The position numbers and the translations under genes are program-made. Under the pieces are notes generated by a model. The model searched no databases. It saw only the letters and a program-made list of their open reading frames with translations, and was not told the DNA's origin. A stretch of DNA of 64,000 nucleotides from Hirudo medicinalis. Lineage: Eukaryota > Annelida > Clitellata > Hirudinida > Hirudinidae. The stretch lies in assembly GCA_011800805.1 (NCBI GenBank), contig MPNW01000016.1, positions 173,674 through 237,673 of the forward strand, written 5' to 3'. Within the stretch, counting starts at the first letter, position 1, and each line of letters begins with the position of its first letter. This document shows, one piece after another, positions 36,926 to 48,445 of the stretch.

Positions 36926-37720
36926 TTAGACATTGCGAACATTCCACATAATTGTCAAGGTTTGGAGTTGAAATGATGACAGTCGAATGTCTACCCTTTC
37001 TGACAACCAATCATTGAGTTTTCTAACCTGCATTTGGAGGAATTTCTGCAATAATAATAATTTCGTGAATCCGCATTAATGTGCTGAGGCAATATATAAG
37101 CAAGAAAGAATGGTCCTCTAAAGCTTACTTCCAGGATTTTATGGACAAGTGCTTCACCGACAATATTCCTCTCTATTTGAAGAAGACCAAATTGAATAAA
37201 TTCTGTGTAAGACTTAGCCAACTGTTCAGGTTTCTTAGAATAGATTTGCAAACCAATTTAATTACTTTCAGCCATATATGAGCTTAACAAATTTTATAAG
37301 CATGATATCTAACTTTGAATGAAAATACCACAGGAAAGAATTTATTTGCATCATGCTTGCTCAATTCTGATAACACATTGTCCAGTTCAACCATGAGCTG
37401 ATTCAAAGCAATGGATTCATGAGGGCTTGCATCACATAAACATTTAATTTGTTGTTATGCAAACTGTATTTATCATTATCATTTATGGCGGCCGATGTTT
37501 TATTCTTTTGTCTAATGATTATAAATTTGTGCTAGAGCTCCAGTGAGTCTTTCATTTTGTGGATTGAAAATTAATAAAAATAGTAAAACCTTTAGTGTGA
37601 AATTTGAAATTGTTCTTTCAGAAATTTGAATCAAGTGCTTCTCAACTGCTGAATCAGGAGGAAACTGCACAATAATAATAACAACAATAATAATAATAAC
37701 TAATAAACTGGTACAATAAC

Positions 37721-37754
<34 letters not shown>

Positions 37755-40700
37755 CCAATAAGCTTCCAAATACTCATAAACTTAAAACAAAAACACTTTT
37801 CATGCACCATATTTCTCTAGGAAGTTATTGCTATTTTATTTTATTTTATTAATTGAATTTTTATCTATGTCATCTAATTAATTTATGAAATGATCCATTC
37901 TACAAATAGCACACCATAGAATACGCACAGAATCTATCATCTTTGCTAAAGAGTTGAAGGATGCGAAAAGTTCCTCTGATAAGTAGCAATCTCCAGCTTT
38001 CTTACAATTCTTTAGTAACTGCTCGAAGTTCTCAACTATTCTGTGGACACAACATAATACTTTATAAATTGTAATGAAATATAACGTTTTCACCTAAGGC
38101 AGATGCTTTACACCATAATTTCACATAAAGATGTGATTAAATGTTTAAATTAAACAAATAAATTATTCTGAACTGCATCAAAAGCATAGCACATACATCG
38201 ACGTCAGAATGGAAACGGTGCGATAATTTATCGAAGAGAGAATATTCTTCAGATGCTCCAAGAAGATTTCATCTGGCCAGTTCAAATCCTGCACAAAGTT
38301 TCCAAGGCATTCCAATTTCCAACACAAATCTTTCACAGCAGGACAGCAGGCTTTACTGCAGTTAATAAATTAATAGCTTGATGGGTAGCACTTTGAATTA
38401 AAATGAATTAAGGCCTACTCTGATGGCTTCCAAATATAACTTTTGAAGAATGAGTGAAGTGATTGTTCTATGGAAACCTCCATATTTTCTAGATAATGAA
38501 GGACAATTGGTGCAAATAAAGCACATAAATCCTTATGGAATTTTCCATTGTTCAAAGCTTCTGGTAATTATTAAAACTGATTAAGAATTGACAGGAAATT
38601 TTAAGTAAATCCTCTTAACTAACCATCAGATAAACAACATTCGTTTATGAGCTGGAACAAACAGAAGAAGTTCCATAGAATGGAACTGAGTGGCTGCTGA
38701 CATAAGAAATCTCGCAGGTCCATGAGAAACATGTTCCACAATAGAGCAATGCTTTCATTAATGAGATTGTCATAAGTGCAGAAAGCCTACAAAGCATTTC
38801 AATCTTTAATGTAATCAAATAAATGTAATTTTAGAAATATTTTTAACATCTGCATGGCATTCAGTGATTTGATGCATGTTCTGGATGCAACTTTCAGCAA
38901 CTGACATGAATGCTTCTTTCACTTTGTCAACTTCACCATCGATCAAGGTTCCTGTTATAATCTTATGTTATATATGCAGTTAATCGCAACAATATTTTAC
39001 TTTAAAATTACTTATTTAAAGTTATTTTACAATTATTTGCATTATACAACAAAATGTTAAATGATTTTTTTATGATTTGTTATATAACTCAACAGAAATA
39101 GACTTGAAAATTATAAAAGAGGCACCTTCCAAATTACAATTCCTGGTTATGTGATCATAAGCTGCATATGTAGATTGTTCCAAACATTTTTTCACAGCTG
39201 CATGCATTTGGGACTCAGGTATTGGTTCTATTATTTCTTTGGCCTATGTGTAACAACAAATTTTACAAATCAAAATAAAACAACTACAAAATCAAATCAA
39301 AGACAAATCATATTTAGAAATAACAAAATGAGTATCCAAAAAAATAAAATTAAGCATGTGAGGATTCAACAAACAAAGTAATCTTCATCCTTGAAGTTTC
39401 GTTTGTTCTCAAAATAATTGATTTCCCTCAAGACCTAAAAAATAAATGCTAATGAATTAACCTAGGCTATAAATAATAGTTTAATAAATAATGATCTCAC
39501 CCTTTCTAATAGGGACAAGCAAATTTTTAGCCCATTTTCAGGTCTTCCAAATGGAAAAGATAACCTACAAAATAACCCAAGTTGATAAATTTTCAATTTC
39601 TACTTTGATTAAAACACTACCTGAAGTTTGTTATGACATGCTCCAGGTACTTGAACAGCTTATAAGCTACCTCCATAAACCTGTCTTTTTCTTCTTTGAG
39701 GACAGTGTAAGTTCTATCAGGTCTTAAAAATAGAGTAAAAACATAGTAAATTACAATTTATATAACGATAGATTACAATAATAGATTAAATGTTAATATC
39801 ATAACATAAAATATCTCTAAATCATTACTTGTTTCCATGTATGTGGGCCACACAAAATGAGAACTTTTGATAAAGCAAGGATGGGTCAATAAATATTTTA
39901 TCATAAGCATGATCCATGAGAACCTCCAAATATCCGAGATGCCTCATGAATACACGGACACCATAACGTCCGCAGTATTCATCTAACACAAACACTTGAT
40001 CAGAACTCAACCAGCCCTAAAATTCAACTTAAAAATATAATGTTTGGAATAGTTTTAAGAGTTTAAAAATAGGAGTTATTTGAATAAATGACTGACATAG
40101 GTGCATATAAAAGGATCCTTAATTCTAAACTCAAGTGTTAGTCTCTGCAAAGTAAGGAAGAAGTCCTGATGATCAAACATGTTGGGACGAGCTTGTGCAA
40201 TCTCATCAAAAAGCTTTCTGCAAATCCTCTCAGATTCTGAGAAAATAATAATTGAAATTTCACTAAGCCTAAAAATGATGATTCATTAAGATGCTAATTA
40301 TAAACTCACTGATTATATAGTTTATGTAATATGGTTTATGGTGACAATGCTCAAACCTGATCTAACAAGTAAAGCAGATTTCTGAGTTGCTGATGGCAGG
40401 TTAGGCTTTAAGATTTGACCAGTGGCTCTGTAGAGCGTCTGCATCCAAGGAAGTAGAGTTTCTTCATCTTCAGTGGCAAAAACTACTTCATCACCTTCTT
40501 TTGTTAATGTAAAATAAGAGCGACCACCCTCCAGTCCTAGGTGATTGAAGATATTTTAATCAAGATCATACTACTATTATGTGAAATGTTTATCAACATT
40601 GACTCCTCAAAAATGTTTTTAGCTAAACATTAACATGCTAAAAAAAACCTCTATATGTGAGAACATTAAAACCTTGAACTGGGTCACAATAGTCCAAAGT

Positions 40701-43085
40701 GAAGTCATTAAGCAACAGAAAACCAGTGCTTTCAGGTTTATTTTCCTGGTAACTGCATATAAGAAATGTGAACTGGGAGACCTATTAAATAAAGATTTAA
40801 CCTTGCAACTATCATACACTGCAAAACCTACAAACAGCAATGTCACCTGCACAAGAAGAAAATATCTTTTTTTCCACTTTTTCCACAAACACTTTCCTTG
40901 GCAATATAGGTAACTTTATATTTCAAAATTAATATCAACGTGGTTGTATTATATCACAATACTTTTAAGTTTTATTCATTCAAAAAGATCCAGCACAAAA
41001 ATTACAGAAATTAATTTGACTACCTCCAAATGCACAACCTACCCAAAGTTTTTGACATTTTTGGGTTTTTCCAAAATAGATAGGAGTTTGATCTCAAAAT
41101 TTTTATCCTTGCAATTCTTTGATGGTTGCATCTTGTGCCAATCAGCCATTTGCTTTGCACAGCTAGACATTTTCAATGTCAAATTAACCTGGAAAGGTCA
41201 AATAATTCAATTGTAACCAACTAAAATCAAAATTATTCTTTAACATTGAACTTTACTCTTGCAAGTTCTTTATCATCAAAACCTAAAAGACTTGAACTTT
41301 CTTGACAAAGTTTAACTTTCACATGAGGCAGTGGACAGTTGGTCACAAAGTCAGCTTGAACATCCCAACTAAAATGTTGATAATGCAAAATTAATAAGTA
41401 CACAGTTAACAATTAACTAGTACACAGAAAATATCTTCAACAACAAAGCATTTCAATTCCAGAGTCAAAACATAACCACAACCAAATGTCTTGGCCTAGG
41501 AAGTTTTTTTGCCAATAAACCACAATCATTAATGTTTCTACTTTTGTCAGAGGAACAGATCTATTCAAATTTCTTATTAATATAAATTAATAGCAAACTA
41601 TACATTAAATATGATGCTTGATTAGTAAACCTCAAATTGGAAGCTTGTGTTCTATTGGTTGAGAGTTTATCACAACCATTCATTTCAAAAAGACAAAAAA
41701 CAACTTTATCCTTGTCAACTGAGGTCAGGCCCTTCAAATCTTTGATGATAATCTGAATTTTGTGAAGTGTAAACAATGTCACTCATCTCACAAGAAATGG
41801 AATATTAGATAAAACAAACCTGGACGTGGAATGTTAAAGACAGCTCCTGTTTTGAAAGCATTCGAAGTTCTCTATCAGTTTCTCCTTGGTAAGTTGAGAA
41901 TTCTTTACAATCATCATCATCTTTTGAGACAGGAACACTTTGCAAAGAAGCTTTGAGGTTCTCAATTGACAACTTTAATTCTTCTGCAAAATATACATCC
42001 ATTTCCTTAGTGAGACATCTTGCTATTAAATTCTTCTGGAAGAATAACAAATAAAAATAATTAGCTATTTAAATGGCATTAGTTTAATGCATAAAAATAA
42101 GATTCTGATGAAAAAAATGTCAATGCCACAATTTTTTAACCAATTATTTTAAACTCTTGTCTTACATTCCCCAGTTCATGAACTTCATGCATTCTATAAT
42201 CAAGTTCTCTTCTCACTTGTGCAGCCTGTTCATCACTATTGTCCAGCTAAATTATAAAATATAATTAAATGTCTTGCAAAAAGAGCATGACATCAGAGCT
42301 AAAATAACCTGTAATATGTTGAACAAAATTTGGTGTTGGTGTTTTTTAACATGGAGAATCTTTTGAAACAAGTCAAAGAGCTGATCTTTAGTCATTTTTG
42401 TATCAACTGAATTAAAAATGGAAGAAGGAGTCAAAGGTAGTTTCCTTTGATCTGATTCTCCTCGGAAAATCAATTCAAACTTTTCCATCCAATTATTCAT
42501 TAAAACTGTTTTAGAGATCCCTTTAATTTCTGGCAGCAATGCCAAGCGCTTTTGAACATTTCTTTTAAACACTTCCAAAAAGTCAAGCATTGTCCAGCCT
42601 GGACCATTAATAATATCTGTTATCTCATCTGTTTTCAGCACTAATTCATAAAAGCTAGTCACAACACTTAAGAAAGCTTCATCAGATGGAATTTTCAAAT
42701 CCCCTTGAATAAAAGACAAAAACCTCTCTCTTGCTAACTGGAGCTGAACAGATGTCAATTTTGGAGGCTTGTAATTCATTTCATATCTATATTTAGCACT
42801 GAATGGATAAGCTATGCACCTTGCCACAAATGCATAAATTTGAAGCCTTTTTCTCTTCATTGCATCTTGTTCCTTAGTTTCATTAGTGAAGTTTTTAATA
42901 GAATCTCCTCTGTGTAAAGAATCACAGCACGAACCATTACCGCTATCAAACTTGCTGAAAGACTCATTTCCACTGGCCAGGCTATTACAGAGATTGGCTA
43001 TATCTCCATCACTTTTTGCTCTCACTTCTACCAACGAAGAGTAATTAAAGGTGTTGTCCTCGTCGTCACTCGAATCTTGGATCAT
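36926..43085 (-). CDS. CADPS: calcium-dependent secretion activator (CAPS)
   Basis: Begins at ATG 43085 with MIQDSSDDEDNTF, matching the acidic CAPS start. The first coding exon is 42309-43085, with IYAFVARCIAYPFSAKYRYE, SDEAFLSVVTSFYELVLK, LPEIKGISKTVLMNNWMEKF, then KDQLFDLFQKILHVKKHQHQ. The next exon gives LDNSDEQAAQVRRELDYRM, then ARCLTKEMDVYFAEELKLSI. A C2 domain follows near 41.6-41.8 kb (IIIKDLKGLTSVDKDKVVFC). The PH domain is near 40.4-40.9 kb (MWKKWKKRYFLLVQV; later LYRATGQ). The exon around 39.8-40.0 kb carries QVFVLDEYCGRYGVRVFMRH and IDPSLLYQKFSFCVAHIHGN. The MUN/MHD region spans ~37.9-39.7 kb. The last exon reads MQVRKLNDWLSERVDIRLSS and stops at 36926-36928. CAPS primes dense-core vesicles for Ca2+-triggered exocytosis. 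The full set of internal exons was not fixed. Confidence 0.93.
37668..37754. repeat. (ATA)n microsatellite in a CADPS intron
   Basis: AAT/ATA repeats with small interruptions (around 37700) between two MUN-region exons. Simple-sequence repeat. Confidence 0.9.
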
Positions 43086-44645
43086 AGTTTTAAAGAATAA
43101 TTTTCATCTTTATACATATTTTAATCATACACTCATATTTTACGGCAAGCAAAAGCTTTTAAACCCCCATTCAAAGACACCAGCATACACAGTAACTTAA
43201 GCGAAACTATGGCATGCTGCTAAACATCCGCTTGGCCCAACTTGGGATAATTTCAGCTTCTGAGCCAGAACAATTACGTTTCGAAAATAGACGCTTGCCG
43301 CCACATCAGCACAAGTGATTAAAGCTAATCACCTGGTCTCAATAATAAACATGTAATAGTTTATCAACATGAATATTAATTCATAGGAATGTAGAAGTTG
43401 TTCCTGCGAAACACAGTCTATTATCTACACCATGGAAAATAACTTGTCGAAGTCGGAAATTTCTTCGTATTCTTCTCTGGCCCTTACTTCATCCACAAGG
43501 AAGTGCTGATAAATTCGTTTCTCCATGGGTCAAAGATTTGAAGCGAGTTATTTCAAAATGTTTAAAAAAATTATAAAAATGTGAGGCCACAAATCTTCAA
43601 GACATTAAAGATAGCTCAAAATGTTTGACGGCATGCGGTGGTAAAAACATCATCTCACTTTCTGTCGGGTTCACCCTATAGTAATATTTTATTACCATAA
43701 CTTATGATGAGTAGGAGAGCAACTAAGACAACAAAAGGAAAACAATAAACCAAGGACGTCATTTCAACTTTTTCCAAGGGGAGGTAAACCCTCTCAACCC
43801 TTCCCGATAAGATGACCTTTTTTCTGCTTCTCGGCACCATTTCCGACTCCGCTACGCACATTAAAATCACTAAAAAACTTTTAAAACAAGTACTTTAATC
43901 TTTTATTAGCATAAAATTTACATCTTCACATGCATAGATTTTTAAAATAAAGGGTAACGTTTTTGTTTTAAACGACCAAAGTCATCAATAACTGATTCAA
44001 TATTTACATTTTGGCATCGTCTTGGAGATGCAATTACGAGATCACTCAGTCGCTGATCACTGCATCTGTTTCTGAGAGGTCTTATGGTTTATGCAGCTAT
44101 AAAAAATCGCTCGTTATCCAGTGATGTCATAGGCAGTGTCAGGACAAGATCAAAAACTTTCAAGATCTCACTAAAGCCCTTTATGAATGTATAAGCCATG
44201 GAGAATTTTTTTGCGTGCCTGATAGTTCACGTTATTATAGAAGGGTTCTGGAAAGAGACTTAATCGTATTGGAAAAGGACAAATAAAGGCCTTTAAAGAT
44301 ATGAATTTGTCAATTTCAGATATTTCTAGAAGGGCTAATCGCTCTAGAAAGGTCATATCATTCTACTTTTTAAATCCCTTATCAACAAACGTTCCCACTG
44401 GTTTCAACACAATATTGGCGCTAAAATTTTACTCAGTTATGCTTTACATTACGAATTAATTACTTTTAATTTGAATTGATATGCAGTCAATCAATATATC
44501 TAACTAATAAAAGAGTTTAGATTAGTTATTATCAGTCAGCCGCCAAAGAATTGCGATTTATTCAAATCAACATCTATGTTTATGTACTTCTTGAGCGATA
44601 AAATTGTTTATCTGTGGTTATTTTATTAAATTGAAAAAAAACGTT
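43086..44645. promoter_or_regulatory. CADPS/GPATCH1 divergent intergenic region
   Basis: About 1.56 kb between divergent starts; it contains the candidate small membrane-protein ORF listed separately. The short plus-strand frame at 43432 (MENNLSKSEIS...) ends after about 25 codons and is not called as a gene. Confidence 0.4.
43676..43861 (-). CDS. possible 61-residue single-pass membrane protein
   Basis: ATG-to-stop frame of 61 codons. A basic N-terminal half (MVPRSRKKVILSGRVERVYL) precedes one strongly hydrophobic helix (LVYCFPFVVLVALLLIISYG) and a short tail NKILL. The layout resembles small integral membrane proteins, but I cannot match it to a named family. It lies in the CADPS-GPATCH1 divergent spacer on the CADPS strand. 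A chance frame in AT-rich DNA is possible, though the clean basic-then-helix arrangement is suggestive. Confidence 0.35.
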   Translation of the reverse strand: MCVAESEMVPRSRKKVILSGRVERVYLPLEKVEMTSLVYCFPFVVLVALLLIISYGNKILL

Positions 44646-47600
44646 ATGGAGGATGATTTTGTCACCGTTGGATCTGCTTTACCGCAATGCGAAGATGGTT
44701 GACTTTATAAAAACTTAACGATTTATCTAAGCCATTTAAGTCACGAAATTAAATAATCACTTTTAGATGAAATTCTAAGTCGAAAACCAGTTTCCATACA
44801 TGACCAAGTGGTAAGAGATGATCAAGGAAGGATACGATTTCATGGAGCCTTTACAGGAGGATTTTCAGCCGGCTATTTTAATAGTGTTGATACAAAGGAA
44901 GGTTGGCATTATGTAACCACTTACATACTTTGACGAAATTAATTTGGGTTAAAAAAATGTATTTGTTGATATCATCATCGTGATAATAGACTAGATTATT
45001 GAATCATCAATAAGTCAGTAACAACAGATGTGTGGCTGGCACAACCATCTAAAGGCATATAAAACTCTTTGGATGTTCCTTGATTTGTACATGCTTTAAT
45101 CAGCTACTCTGTTTTACTGTTGCTGAAAAGTGAAAAGTAAAGAATGATTTGTAACATGTAATTATTATACTGAATACAATGCAAAAATCTATCTTAAGAA
45201 ATTATAACCAGGTTGGGTGCCTAAGAACTTTAAGTCATCAAGGTCTTCACGGAACCAAGACAAAAGCTCCCAGAAACCTGAAGATTTTATGGATAATGAA
45301 GTAAACTATTCATCATTATTTGTTGATGTTAATCTTTTTTCATTTTATTCATATTATGCAACTGACATATTTTTTGATGTACTCTTTGTAAAAGGATTTC
45401 GGAGAGTTTGGCATAGCTCCTAAGAAGTTGTTTACAAGCAATAAATATCATGGAAGTTCTAAGCATTCCTGGAAAGCTCCCTATGAAAGCACAATTCTCT
45501 CACTGTTTTCCAATTCCCATCTTCAACATTGCATCGAACCAGCTAAGTTGACTGTTGGTCAGAAGCTTATGAGAAAAATAGGATGGAGAGCTACCAATGT
45601 GAATACCTACGAGGAACCTGAAGGAGCAGACGTTTTTGGATGTGCTTTGCCTCCAAAGCTCATAGCTAAGCAGTTATCCAAGAAACCTTCCACCATATGC
45701 CAATCAGATACCATATGCCCCATTAATTTTTCAATTCAAAACAACCAGTTTGGACTTGGCTATAAAGGTCTCGCCCCACAAATTGCTAATTCAACCAGCA
45801 GCACCTCTACCCAGCAGAACAAAAGCAGGGGCATTAAAGGACAGGTAAATGAATACTATTCAATATTTGTTCCAAGTAATCAACAATTCTATTTGAAATT
45901 TCTCATTTGCATTTAATTTTTAATAGGAATTAATTTATTTCCAAATTTAACAAAACTGATCAAGTTTCAATTCTTTCCACTTGAATTTGTCACATCGAAT
46001 CCTTAGTACGGCAAAATGACAAACATTCATGGCCTTTCATCTTACACATTGTTTTGATCTTGATTGTTTATGTGCAGGCTTTTGGTGTTGGAGCCTTGGA
46101 GGAAGAAGATGATGATATTTATTGTGGTGATAGTGCTTCCAATTATAACACTGTTTTATACATGGAGGATGAGGAAATTGTCCAAAGTCCACTTAAAAAA
46201 CCTTCACAAGGTTTGAGGGTCAAATTGTGAATGATTTTCATAATCACTGAACTGATGTTTTTTTAATTAAAATGCAGACAGAAAGGAAAAGGCAGTCATA
46301 GATGGATTCAAAAAATCTTCAGGAAACCCAATAAGAATAAGAGTTTATCCACCTCCTGCTATATCTGATGATTTCATGCTCATTCCATGGAGTTTGCATA
46401 AAAATTCAGTATCCAATCCCGAGGATGATTCAAGCAAACGCAAACTTGGAAATTCCCATGCAAGGAATAGTTTTAAAAGAGGAGAAATTTTGGGTGAAAT
46501 GCCCCAAATAGGTTTGACTGTTGGTCATCCTAGAGCAATAAGTTTAATTAATGCAACTATTCTGAATTACAGGTTCTATATTTGACCTAATCAGTGAAAA
46601 AGACAGATTGAAAATTGACGAGGCTAAACAGAAGTATGTACTTTCAAAGTCAGGAAGCTCAGAAAAGCATCATGACATGGAGAATTTGGAAATGAGTGCA
46701 AACACAAAAAGCAATGACCATCATGTCGCACATTCACCTGCAGCAACCCCAGGAGCTTCTGGTAAAAACAATGCTGCTTGAATCATATGCAAATTTAAAA
46801 TTGTCAATGTGGGATTGATCTGAATAGTTGCAGAAAATCAGGAGAGTGAAAATGTAACAGAGTGGGAGAAGGAGCAGAAAAGAGAGAAATCAACAAAGGC
46901 TAGCCAATTTTCCCTCGGTGTCATGATGGGCAGGTTTACCAAAGCTTCACAAGATGAGGATGCACCTCCAGAGCAGGTAAGAGATTTTACAGACTATTTT
47001 AAACTTCACAAATAGGTTTGTCACTCAGGATTCTATTTCAGAAAGAGAAAAGTGCAAAGGAGAAAGCAGCCTCCAATAATATGTTTGGTCAATTAACCAG
47101 GGAGATAACAACGTGGCACCCGGCCAAGTTGTTGTGTGTGCGCTTCAACGTTGAGGACCCCTACCCAGAGTGAGTCCTACACATAGTTCATCGATGTTTA
47201 TTGATTCTAGTAATAGACATTGATCAATAACTGAAAACAGATCTACTATAGTTGGGCTTCCAGTGCAAAAGCATTCAAAGCTTTCAATCTTTGATGTTCT
47301 CTCTGCTGATGATCTGAAACTAAGGGAGTTTCAACCTCCAAAGCCAGAATCAGGCAAATATGAATGGATCCAAACATTCAAAATGTATCTATTGTAACTT
47401 AAAAAAATATTAGTTCCAGAGTCAAAAACAACAATAAAACCAGAAGAAAGGACTCCAGCCTCTAAACCATTGGCCATTCTTGCAACTGTTGATCTTAGAC
47501 CATCCTCTGATGAGTCAGAAAACATAAATTTAATCCCGGCTGATAGTCATGTTCCCGAAGTGACACACATAGAGACTAAAAAGGTTTAAACACATTTATA

Positions 47601-48301
47601 AGCAAATCTATAATTATTTGGAAATAGAAATTGTTTGATAATTAAAAAAACGTTAGCTGATTTAAATATTTAATTGCTCAATTACTTTCAAGTAATTATT
47701 AAAAATTCTTGCAGACAACCACTACAGTTGAAAGTGGTGAAACCAAAGTTATATCTGTTCCAAGTGTGGATATCTTCAAGGCAATTTTTGAGGATGACGA
47801 TGAGGAAGATGATGATAGCACTGAGGATGATGAAATAGAAGACCAGCAAGAGCCAAATAAGAACGAAGAATCAGAAGGATATCCCCATGGTTCGTACAGA
47901 AACAAAATATTAGGCAAGGGGAAATTGTAGGCATATGGTATACAAGTAATAAAATTTCATAAAACAGTTTCAAGCCAGCTCACCACTAAACCGCCCGATA
48001 GCATTGAGACTTTTGACAAACAGGATAGCACTGTATCAGGCAAGAAAATGCACAAGAAAGAAAAGCACAAAAAACACAAGCACTCTCACAAGGTAACCAT
48101 TTAAATTATTATGTCCTACTTATTGATCATTTACATAAAATAATTTAATTATTATTAAGATCGATAAATTCTTTTCAGTCTAAAAAATCTAAAAAGTCCA
48201 AAAAAATAAGGAACGACAAATCAGACGATAGCAACGAAGAATCTCTCTCTGAGTTATCAAAGCAAGAAAAACACCTTTTATCAAAGTCTGTTTTTTCTTA
48301 A
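44646..48301 (+). CDS. GPATCH1: G-patch domain-containing protein 1 (spliceosome-associated)
   Basis: Exons: 44646-44697, 44767-44901, 45212-45300, 45395-45844, 46078-46210, 46278-46511, 46573-~46762, ~46831-46976, ~47041-47170, ~47241-47360, ~47418-47583, ~47715-47889, ~47969-48091, ~48180-48301. Family signatures: [134 protein letters not shown] then [25 protein letters not shown], and a Lys/His-rich tail. In other eukaryotes it joins catalytic spliceosomes. The G-patch is degenerate (see findings). Stop TAA 48299-48301, 145 bp before the convergent ITFG1 stop. Confidence 0.94.
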
Positions 48302-48420
48302 GCAGTAAATGCAAAGTGGAACTAATACTTCTAATCATTTAAACAGGCTGAGAAGCATCAGTTGAAATCAGAGATGACTGACAAAATTGTGGAATGATGA
48401 TTTGCGTGAAGCATGATTGT

Positions 48421-48426
48421 AATAAA
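48421..48426 (+). terminator. AATAAA polyadenylation signal of GPATCH1
   Basis: Canonical hexamer 120 bases after the GPATCH1 stop and only 20 bases from the antisense ITFG1 stop codon. The cleavage site would therefore lie at or inside the ITFG1 last exon. Confidence 0.6.
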
Positions 48427-48445
48427 CTCCAGTGCTATTTAATGA

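Noticed and set aside
37512..37769. Tyrosine-rich minus-strand ORF
   Set aside because: Translation of an ATA microsatellite fused to part of a CADPS exon.
47699..47917. Serine-rich minus-strand ORF opposite GPATCH1
   Set aside because: Antisense of the acidic GPATCH1 exon; low complexity only.
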